Part shown: positions 40,620 to 46,876 of the stretch, one piece after another
Layout of the letters: every line of letters begins with the position of its first letter
Numbering within the stretch: the stretch's first letter is position 1
From: Deltaproteobacteria bacterium
GTDB taxonomy: Bacteria; Desulfobacterota; Desulfobulbia; Desulfobulbales; VMSU01
Assembly: GCA_021782655.1 (NCBI GenBank)
Contig: JAJXUT010000008.1
Location: forward strand, 1-46,876
Length of the DNA: 46,876 nt
Reading direction: 5' to 3'
Notes under the pieces: generated by a model
Databases searched by the model: none
What the model was told of the DNA's origin: nothing
Seen by the model: the letters and a program-made list of their open reading frames with translations, nothing else
Made by a program: the position numbers and the translations under genes

Positions 40620-42425
40620 ATGACCGAAGACGCCGTCCCCGCCAGTCCTGTTCAGCTCGCCGAGCGGCTGGAGCTGTTTCTGGAAGGCCCGCGCAGCCTG
40701 GGGCCGCGTACCGAGCCTGACTTCATGGACATGGGGCAGGCCTTGCGGGAGGTGTACGACCAGGCCGGGGCCTTGAGTGGTGGGATGCGGGAGACGGTTG
40801 ACCTGCTGGGCGACCCGGAAAGCGGCGTCCTGAGCGTCCTGGGGCGGCTGGCCGAGGACAGTCTCGCCGAGCTGAAGGGCCGAGAGCAGGCGATCGGTGC
40901 CAACTTCGAGGCGGTCAAGGAGGTCTTTCTCCAGGTGGCCAACCTTAACTACCAGGCCGATTCCCTGGGGCAGATCGGCCTGTTTTTGCGGGTCATCGGG
41001 CTTAACTTCAACATCGAGTGCGCCCATATCCACGAGTCCGGGGGTGAGTTCGCGATGGTGGCCCAGGAGCTGTTGCAGCTCGCGGGCCGGATCTCTCAGG
41101 TGGCGGCGGAGATCGCCGAGGATTGCCTGCTGATGAGCGCCGACCAGGGCCAGACCCGGGGCGGCATCGTCCGGGAGATGAGGGCCTTGACCGCCCTGGC
41201 CCGGGAGACCGAGGGCACGGTGATCGCGGCGGTCAATAAGACCAGGGGGATCATGGAGCGGGCCCTGGCCGCCCTTTCCGAGGCCGAGGCCCACTCGCGG
41301 GCCATCGCCGGCCAGGTGGGCGAAATTGTGGTCCGCATCCAGCTCCACGACAGCATGAGCCAAAGGCTGGCCCACCTGGCGCAGGCCATGAGCACGGTGA
41401 TCGCCACCCTGCGTCAGACCGGCCAGGGGCCGGCGGAGGGGGAGCAGCTCAAGGCCCTGGCCGGGGCCTGGCGGATTGTGGTACTGCAAGGCGGCCAGCT
41501 CGACCGGATCATCGAGGAGATCGAGGAGGCGGGCGGCCAGAGCCTCGCCTCCTTTCAGGTGATCGACCAAGAAATTGCCGCCCTGAGCGAGGGGTTCGCC
41601 GTCCTGGGGGGCCGGGAGCAGGGGGAGGCCCTGTCCTTCCTGCATCAGTCGCTGGCCGGGCTTGGCGACACCATGGGCCAGGCGGCAGCCATCATCGCCA
41701 CCTTGAAGGCCAGCACCGGCCAGGTGGGCGGCATGGTGGGCCGGCTTAACCGGCACATGCGGCAGATCGAGGATGTCGGCTTTGAGATTCATCTCAAGGC
41801 CTTAAACGCCATCATCAAGGCGGCGGGGCTGTTTGGGGATTGCTCCCGCATCCTGGATGTGCTGGCCCTGGAGACCAAGGAGTTGGCCGACCGGGCCGGG
41901 GCCTTCGTGGCCAGGGCCAGCCAGATTCATCAGGTGATGGGCGGGGCGATTGGCCGCTTGCGCAAGGATGACGACGGCGACTTGGCCCTGCAGACGCATC
42001 AGGGGCGGCTGACGGCGGCGGTTGACGAGATCGCCGGGCGGCTGGCTAAGTTCCGTCGGGATACCGACCGGTGCGCCGGGGATTCCCAGGCCCTGCGCCA
42101 GACGATCGGCCAGGTTAGCGACCGCCTGCGCCGGTTTCTGCCGGGGCTGGTCGAGGAACTGGCCGGCCAGCGGCGGCAGTTAGAGGCGTTTGCCGAGGAG
42201 ATGGCGGTCTGGGGCCGGCAGTTGAGTGAGGCGGAGCTAAACGAGGTGGCCATCGGCCTGATGCAGATCTACACCACTGACCAGGAGCGGGAGTTGCACG
42301 CCGCCTTCCTGGGGATAAGCGAGGCCAAGGCCCCGGAAGGCGGGAAGTCCGAGGCGGACGAGGCGCTGTTCTTCGATCCCCCGGCGGAGCAGGAGGAGTT
42401 GGGCGACAACGTCGAGTTGTTCTGA
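40620..42425 (+). CDS. Soluble receptor-like chemotaxis protein with two MCP-tip-like hairpins and a CheZ-like motif
   Basis: The 601-residue, almost wholly helical protein has no membrane segment. Two regions resemble the conserved hairpin tip of chemoreceptors (ALNAAVEAARAGE..GRGFAVVA): residues about 127-160 (GLNFNIECAHIHESGGEFAM, then VAQELLQLA) and about 393-426 (ALNAIIKAAGLFGDCSRILD, then ETKELADRA). Both keep the pattern but lack the Arg/Glu consensus that binds CheA/CheW. Between them lies QLHDSMSQRL (241-250), with the D-x-x-x-Q spacing of the CheZ phosphatase motif. The protein ends in an acidic tail with terminal DNVELF, vaguely like the CheY-binding tail of CheZ. It heads the operon with STAS, cheY, cheA and cheW genes. 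ATG 40620 is preferred to the track TTG at 40587. Confidence 0.65.
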   Translation: MTEDAVPASPVQLAERLELFLEGPRSLGPRTEPDFMDMGQALREVYDQAGALSGGMRETVDLLGDPESGVLSVLGRLAEDSLAELKGREQAIGANFEAVKEVFLQVANLNYQADSLGQIGLFLRVIGLNFNIECAHIHESGGEFAMVAQELLQLAGRISQVAAEIAEDCLLMSADQGQTRGGIVREMRALTALARETEGTVIAAVNKTRGIMERALAALSEAEAHSRAIAGQVGEIVVRIQLHDSMSQRLAHLAQAMSTVIATLRQTGQGPAEGEQLKALAGAWRIVVLQGGQLDRIIEEIEEAGGQSLASFQVIDQEIAALSEGFAVLGGREQGEALSFLHQSLAGLGDTMGQAAAIIATLKASTGQVGGMVGRLNRHMRQIEDVGFEIHLKALNAIIKAAGLFGDCSRILDVLALETKELADRAGAFVARASQIHQVMGGAIGRLRKDDDGDLALQTHQGRLTAAVDEIAGRLAKFRRDTDRCAGDSQALRQTIGQVSDRLRRFLPGLVEELAGQRRQLEAFAEEMAVWGRQLSEAELNEVAIGLMQIYTTDQERELHAAFLGISEAKAPEGGKSEADEALFFDPPAEQEELGDNVELF

Positions 42426-42440
42426 GTCGGACTTTTTAAG

Positions 42441-42477
42441 GCGGGCCTCCTGCCCCTGTGGGCGGCGAGAGGCCCGC
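42441..42477 (+). repeat. Intra-operon hairpin before the STAS gene
   Basis: A perfect 9-bp stem, GCGGGCCTC (42441-42449) with GAGGCCCGC (42469-42477), and a 19-base loop. No T-tract follows, so it is more likely an RNA-stability or processing structure than a terminator. Confidence 0.5.
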
Positions 42478-42504
42478 GTTCTCGGACATATAGGAGGGAC
42501 GGAC

Positions 42505-42852
42505 ATGGAATGGACGCTTGAGCATGGGGGGCCGGAGTCGGCCCGGTTGAAACTTGGCGGGGCCTTGACCCTGGAGTTTGCCGTCGAGTTGCGGGAGGTG
42601 CTGAGGCAGGCCATCAACACCGTGCCTGACTTGGTGATCGAGCTGGACCGCGGCGCCGAGGCGGATCTCTCCTGCCTGCAACTCTTCTGCGCCGCCCACC
42701 GGGCGGCCTTTTCTGCGGGCCGCAAACTCGCCCTCGATCCCCAGCGGCCGGAGTCGTTCCATCTCCTGGCCAACGCGGCGGGGCTGTGCCGCCGTCAGGG
42801 CTGCACCATCGACCCCAAGGTGCGTTGCATTTTGTCGGGAGGGGAGGCGTGA
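42505..42852 (+). CDS. STAS-domain protein of the chemotaxis operon
   Basis: The 115-residue protein looks like a stand-alone STAS domain (anti-sigma-factor-antagonist / MlaB type): RLKLGGALTLEFAVELREVL, a central strand LVIELDRG, then ADLSCLQLFCAAHRAAF, where a Ser at the usual phosphorylation position follows the Asp. In some deltaproteobacterial chemotaxis operons a STAS protein sits beside CheY and CheA. Its role is not known. AGGAGGGACGGAC lies before the ATG. The stop overlaps the cheY start (TGATG). Confidence 0.75.
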   Translation: MEWTLEHGGPESARLKLGGALTLEFAVELREVLRQAINTVPDLVIELDRGAEADLSCLQLFCAAHRAAFSAGRKLALDPQRPESFHLLANAAGLCRRQGCTIDPKVRCILSGGEA

Positions 42853-43217
42853 TGGCCAAGTGCATCCTGACGGTGGATGATTCGGCTAGCATCCGGCAGA
42901 TGGTGGGCTTCACCCTGAAGGCGGCGGGTTACGAGGTGATCGAGGCGGTGGACGGCGTCGACGCCCTGGCCAAGTTGAACGGGAGCAAGGTCGGGATGAT
43001 CATCACCGACCTCAACATGCCCAACATGAACGGCATCGAGCTGACCCGGGCCGTCCGGGCCGAGGCGGCCCACAAGTTCGTGCCCATTGTCCTGCTCACC
43101 ACCGAGAGCCAGGACGGCAAGAAGCAAGAGGGCCGGGCCGCCGGGGCCACCGGCTGGATCGTCAAGCCCTTCAAGCCCGAGCAGTTGCTGGCGGTGGTCA
43201 AGAAGCTGATCGGCTGA
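42852..43217 (+). CDS. cheY: Chemotaxis response regulator CheY
   Basis: A single-domain receiver of 121 residues with the acidic pair in LTVDDSASIRQ, phospho-acceptor Asp in IITDLNMPNMNG, Thr in VLLTTES and Lys in WIVKPF. It lacks any output domain and is encoded just before cheA, so it should carry the phosphate signal to the flagellar switch. Start ATG 42852 overlaps the STAS stop; the track start at 42786 is too early. Confidence 0.93.
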   Translation: MAKCILTVDDSASIRQMVGFTLKAAGYEVIEAVDGVDALAKLNGSKVGMIITDLNMPNMNGIELTRAVRAEAAHKFVPIVLLTTESQDGKKQEGRAAGATGWIVKPFKPEQLLAVVKKLIG

Positions 43218-43254
43218 CCTTGGCGGCCGGATTAAAACTGAGAGACGCAATACT

Positions 43255-45348
43255 ATGGATGATGCCCAAAACGTCTATCGCGAGGAGGCCCGGGAGCTGC
43301 TGGCCGAGCTTGAGACCTCGCTGCTGGAGCTGGAGGAGAACCCCGGCGACCGGGAGCTGATCGGCCGCATTTTCCGGGCCATGCACACCATCAAGGGCTC
43401 GGGGGCCATGTTCGGGTTCACCGATATCGCCGCCTTCACCCACGAGGTGGAGACCATCTACGACCTGGTGCGGGAGGGTAAGATGGCGGTCAGCGCCAAG
43501 CTGGTCAACCTGTCGCTTGCGGCCCGCGACCAGATCCGGGCCATGCTTGAGGCCGCCGACTCCGGGGTGCCGGCGGAGGCTACCGAATCGGCCCGGATCA
43601 TCAGCGAGCTCACGGCCTTGCGGCAGGAGTCGATCCCGGAGGCCGCCGCCCGCCCGGCCCCTGCCGTTTCTCCTCCCCCGGTGGCGGAGGGCGGCAGCGA
43701 GGCGGTGTATCGGATCCGTTTCAAGCCCAAGCTAGACCTGTTCCGTTCCGGCACCAACCCGCTCCTGCTGCTCGCCGAGCTGCAAGAGATGGGCGAGTGC
43801 ACGGTGATCGCCAACACCGAGCGGGTGCCCAATATCGAGGCCATCGACCCCGAGGGTTGCTTCATCTTCTGGGATGTCACCCTCACCACCGACCGGGGCC
43901 GGGAGGCGATCCGCGATGTCTTCATCTTTGTCGAGGATCTCTGCGAGCTGAGCATCGAGGTGGCCGCCAGTTGCGAGATGGCGGAGGACGAGGCCCACAA
44001 GAAACTGGGCGAGATCCTGATCGAACGCGGCGATCTCTCGCCCGAGACCTTAAGCGTCCAGCTCAAGAGCCAGAAGCGAATCGGCGAGGTCTTGGTCGAG
44101 CAGCAGATCGTCAGCCAGGACGCGGTGGACGCGGCCCTGGCCGAGCAGCGGCACGTCAAGGAGCTGTGCGGCAAGCGCCAGAAGGAGGCGCAGTCGGCAA
44201 GCATCCGGGTGGATGCCATCCGGCTGGACGGGCTGGTCAACCTGGTGGGCGAGCTGGTGACGGTGCAGGCCCGGCTCTCCCAGTACTCCCAGCAGAGCAG
44301 CGACCCTGAGCTGCACACCATCGCCGAGGAGGTGGAGCGGCTGACCGGGGAGCTGCGCGACAACACCATGGGGATCCGGATGATGCCCATCGGCGGCATT
44401 TTCTCCAAGTTCAGGCGTCTGGTGCGCGACCTCTCCCGCGACCTGGGCAAGGAGGTGGCCATGACCACCGCCGGCGAGGAGACCGAGCTCGACAAGACGG
44501 TGATCGAGAAGCTGAACGACCCCTTTGTCCACTTAATCCGCAACAGCATCGACCACGGCATCGAGCCGCCCGAGGCGCGGGCAGCCAAGGGCAAGCCCCG
44601 CCAGGGGGTGGTGCACCTCTCGGCGGCCCACTCCGGGGACTCGGTGCTCATTGAGATCAAGGACGACGGGGCGGGCTTGAATCGCGAGGCCCTGCGGCGC
44701 AAGGCGAGCGAGCGGGGCCTGCTCTCGGAGGGCGGCAATATCTCTGACTCGGAGCTCTACCAGATGATCTTTGCGCCCGGTTTTTCCACCGCCGCCTCGG
44801 TGACCAACGTCTCGGGCCGGGGGGTGGGGATGGATGTGGTAAAAAGGGGCATCGACGCCCTGCGGGGCTCCATCTCGCTGACCAGCGAGCCGGGGGCGGG
44901 CACTACCATCCGCATCCGCCTGCCCCTGACCTTGGCGATCATCGAATCACTGCTGGTCAAGATCGGCGAGGACGGTTTCGTGCTGCCGCTGGGCGCGGTT
45001 GAGGAGTGCATCGAGCTGAGCCGGAACGGGGCGGCTAACGGCCAGGCCCGAGACCTGATCGGCGTCCGCGGGCACCTGGTGCCCTACGTCTCGCTGCGGG
45101 AACGCTTCGGCATCGTAGGCGAGCCGCCGGCCATCGAGCAGATCGTCATTACTAGCGTCAACGGCCACAAGGTGGGGCTGGTGGTCGATCAGGTGGTCGG
45201 CCAGCACCAGACGGTGATCAAGACCCTGGGGCCGCTGCACCGGCAGGTGCGGGGCATCTCCGGGGCCACCATCCTGGGCGACGGCTCGGTGGCGCTGATC
45301 GTCGATATCGGGCAGATAATCGAGGATGCCAGCCTGGATTCGTTCTGA
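43255..45348 (+). CDS. cheA: Chemotaxis histidine kinase CheA with an unusual regulatory linker
   Basis: Domains in order: Hpt (about 1-105) with the phospho-His in FRAMHTIKGSGAM (His44); a Pro/Ala linker; an extra alpha/beta domain (about 150-238, FKPKLDLFRSGTNPLLLLAE) in place of a typical CheY-binding P2; two MshEN-like half-repeats (LGEILIERGDLSPETL, about 251-273, and IGEVLVEQQIVSQDAV, about 276-298); dimerisation helices; the ATPase domain with N-box HLIRNSIDHGIEPPEAR, KDDGAGLNREAL and GRGVGMDVV; and a C-terminal CheW-like P5 domain. It lies between cheY and cheW. The ribosome-binding site is weak. Confidence 0.95.
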   Translation: MDDAQNVYREEARELLAELETSLLELEENPGDRELIGRIFRAMHTIKGSGAMFGFTDIAAFTHEVETIYDLVREGKMAVSAKLVNLSLAARDQIRAMLEAADSGVPAEATESARIISELTALRQESIPEAAARPAPAVSPPPVAEGGSEAVYRIRFKPKLDLFRSGTNPLLLLAELQEMGECTVIANTERVPNIEAIDPEGCFIFWDVTLTTDRGREAIRDVFIFVEDLCELSIEVAASCEMAEDEAHKKLGEILIERGDLSPETLSVQLKSQKRIGEVLVEQQIVSQDAVDAALAEQRHVKELCGKRQKEAQSASIRVDAIRLDGLVNLVGELVTVQARLSQYSQQSSDPELHTIAEEVERLTGELRDNTMGIRMMPIGGIFSKFRRLVRDLSRDLGKEVAMTTAGEETELDKTVIEKLNDPFVHLIRNSIDHGIEPPEARAAKGKPRQGVVHLSAAHSGDSVLIEIKDDGAGLNREALRRKASERGLLSEGGNISDSELYQMIFAPGFSTAASVTNVSGRGVGMDVVKRGIDALRGSISLTSEPGAGTTIRIRLPLTLAIIESLLVKIGEDGFVLPLGAVEECIELSRNGAANGQARDLIGVRGHLVPYVSLRERFGIVGEPPAIEQIVITSVNGHKVGLVVDQVVGQHQTVIKTLGPLHRQVRGISGATILGDGSVALIVDIGQIIEDASLDSF

Positions 45349-45414
45349 GGGCGGGGAAGAATCGGCCCGCCGTGCATACATGGACATAAACAAACCATAA
45401 TCAAGGAGGAAAAC

Positions 45415-45906
45415 ATGGGGGTGGAAGGGATTAATCAGACCGACCAGTACCTGACCTTCCGGCTGGGCGAGGAGGTGTTCGCCCTGGAGATAGGCAAGGT
45501 GCGGGAGGTGCTGGATTTCACCAACATCACTAAGGTGCCGCAGACCCCGCCCTTCATGCGGGGGGTGATCAACCTGCGGGGCAGCGTGGTGCCGGTGATG
45601 GACATGAATTTGAAGTTCGGGATGCCGGAGACGGCCAAGACGGTGAACACCTGCATCATCATCGCCGAGATCGTGGTGGAGGGCGAGACGACGGTGGTGG
45701 GGGCGCTGGCGGATTCGGTGCGCGAGGTGCTGGACCTGGAGCCCGGCCAGATCGAGCCGGCCCCCAAGATCGGCACCCGCCTGAACACCGACTTTATCAA
45801 GGGGATGGGCAAGACCGACGACACCTTCATCATCATCCTGGACATCGACCGGGTGTTCTCGGAGGAGGAGAAGGCCGCTATCCGCGCCGTCGAGTCTGGT
45901 GAGTAA
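45415..45906 (+). CDS. cheW: Chemotaxis coupling protein CheW
   Basis: CheW links CheA to receptors. The 163-residue SH3-like protein has YLTFRLGEEVFALEIGKVREVL at the N-terminus, PFMRGVINLRGSVVPVMDMN and the closing IIILDIDRVFS. AAGGAGGAAAAC is right before the ATG. It is followed after 87 bases by a transmembrane chemoreceptor gene. Confidence 0.95.
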   Translation: MGVEGINQTDQYLTFRLGEEVFALEIGKVREVLDFTNITKVPQTPPFMRGVINLRGSVVPVMDMNLKFGMPETAKTVNTCIIIAEIVVEGETTVVGALADSVREVLDLEPGQIEPAPKIGTRLNTDFIKGMGKTDDTFIIILDIDRVFSEEEKAAIRAVESGE

Positions 45907-45993
45907 GGGGCGAGGAGAGGTACGGGATATGGCGTTTATGACTTCCTGCCCAGGTGAGTGGGTGGCTATAACACGATGCAAATGGGGGGAGCG

Positions 45994-46876
45994 ATGTTCA
46001 AGAACGTAAAGATTGCGACCAAGCTCTGGGGCGGATTCGTCGTTGTCTTCGTCACGATGCTGATCTTGGAAACGATGACTTATCTTAAGGTGCATGTTCT
46101 GGATAAGGATGTCTATCTGCTGGCCAGGGATAATTTTCAGCGGAACGTCCAAGCCTACGAGTTGCTAGATCAGGTAAACATTATCGCCAGGGCTGCTCGC
46201 AATGCCATGTTGTTTGACGAGGCGGAGCAGAAACGGAAGGAGTTAAGTGTCATCCCCGAGACGGTGAAGAAGATCAAGGGCCTGGTCGCCAGCCTTGAGG
46301 AGGGGGAAAAGGGGGCGGACGGTAAGGCCAGGGTTGGGGTGCTGTCCGATACCGAGGGGGGCTATCTGGAAAGCGTCGATCAACTGATTGGGATCATTAA
46401 TTCGGGGGACAATGCCCAGGCCAAGACTATGCTGGCAGGCAGGGTCAGAGAGAAACAGAATGCCTATGTGCAGGTGGTGGATGGCCTGATTCAGAACCAG
46501 GCTGTCCGGGTGGAGGGACTGGGGAGGGAGGGTGCCCGGGTGGGCGAGGGCATCCGGCGGATGATTGTCGGCATGACCATAGCCGGCCTTCTGCTGGCCT
46601 TGGCGGTCGTATTGCTTCTAGTCCGCGCCATCACCCAACCGATCCGGCATTGCATGGCCGTCGCCGACAGTATTGCCGCCGGCAACATGGAGGTCGTCCT
46701 TGATGGCAGTGCCCAGGATGAGACAGGAAGGCTGCAGGCCTCAATGTCTAGGATGGCGGAGGCCATCAAGGGCTTGCTCGTCGATACCGGCCAGATTGTG
46801 GCGGCGGCGGTCGAGGGACGTTTGACCTTCCGTGCCGATGCGGCGCGGCACCAGGGGGAATACCGTAAGATCATCG
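45994..46876 (+). CDS. Methyl-accepting chemotaxis protein, N-terminal part
   Basis: An open frame starts at ATG 45994 and runs off the right edge of the window (about 294 codons); the ORF track omits it since there is no stop. It encodes a short cytoplasmic tail, membrane segment 1 (about 12-30), a periplasmic helical domain of about 155 residues that looks like a four-helix-bundle ligand-binding domain (AARNAMLFDEAEQKRKEL), membrane segment 2 (about 190-212) and a HAMP domain (VRAITQPIRHCMAVADSIAA). The signalling hairpin would lie beyond the window. It should feed the CheA-CheW complex encoded upstream. Confidence 0.9.
   Translation, partial: MFKNVKIATKLWGGFVVVFVTMLILETMTYLKVHVLDKDVYLLARDNFQRNVQAYELLDQVNIIARAARNAMLFDEAEQKRKELSVIPETVKKIKGLVASLEEGEKGADGKARVGVLSDTEGGYLESVDQLIGIINSGDNAQAKTMLAGRVREKQNAYVQVVDGLIQNQAVRVEGLGREGARVGEGIRRMIVGMTIAGLLLALAVVLLLVRAITQPIRHCMAVADSIAAGNMEVVLDGSAQDETGRLQASMSRMAEAIKGLLVDTGQIVAAAVEGRLTFRADAARHQGEYRKII

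Noticed and set aside
43458-44738. 426-residue minus-strand ORF
   Set aside because: Antisense to cheA; Ser/Arg-rich translation expected from the reverse frame of a GC-rich gene.
45950-45990. Sigma-54-like GTGGCTATAACACGATGCA before the chemoreceptor gene
   Set aside because: The GG-to-GC spacing is 12 bases, not the required 10.

Overview
This is a 46.9 kb, GC-rich (roughly two-thirds G+C by eye) bacterial chromosomal segment. It is packed with house-keeping operons and shows no phage, insertion sequence, CRISPR, tRNA or rRNA signal that I could find. A Gram-negative flagellated bacterium of the Desulfobacterota (deltaproteobacterial) type is my best guess. The reasons are the full dcw cluster, DapL-type diaminopimelate synthesis, sigma-54-driven flagellar genes, a STAS-CheY-CheA chemotaxis block, a 'two-CW' PilZ protein, and a B12-binding-type radical SAM protein beside ftsZ. 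The taxonomic call is inference.

Layout. (1) 1-616: the 3' end of a cheW-like gene, a terminator, then a 350-base control region with a paired palindrome, a sigma-70 promoter and MraZ-type boxes. (2) 623-17099: the division and cell wall (dcw) cluster on the + strand: mraZ, rsmH, ftsL, ftsI-like, murE-murF (fused), mraY, murD, murG, murC, murB, ftsQ, ftsA, ftsZ. (3) 17314-21275: a radical SAM protein, a membrane histidine kinase and a PilZ protein. (4) 21323-28241: clpB (-), dapL (+), and an ftsE-ftsX-envC operon (-). (5) 28555-40164: two sigma-54 activators flanking a TPR protein, then a sigma-54 promoter and flgB-flgC-fliE-fliF-fliG-fliH-fliI-fliJ plus a MotE-like gene. (6) 40620-46876: a chemotaxis operon: a soluble receptor-like protein, a STAS protein, cheY, cheA, cheW and the start of a transmembrane chemoreceptor that runs off the window.

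The most unusual point is in the dcw cluster. The FtsI-like protein keeps the whole architecture of a class B penicillin-binding protein (membrane anchor, dimerisation domain, transpeptidase fold, PASTA domain). However, the three catalytic motifs are gone: the SxxK serine is Ala, no SxN is present, and the KTG lysine is Glu. The gene for its usual partner, the SEDS glycosyltransferase FtsW, is missing from its normal place between murD and murG, which are 4 bases apart. FtsL, FtsQ, FtsA, FtsZ, FtsEX and EnvC are all present and look intact. So the septal FtsW/FtsI synthase seems to have been dismantled at this locus, with the FtsI body kept as a possible scaffold. Either active copies exist elsewhere or division here relies on other synthases.

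Other points of interest are: a ~125-base imperfect-palindrome repeat present twice, each copy fused to the stop codon of ftsI or ftsZ and together bracketing the murEF-ftsZ block; a soluble chemotaxis protein with two receptor-tip-like hairpins around a CheZ-like D-x-x-x-Q motif; and a CheA with two tandem MshEN-like half-repeats in its regulatory linker.
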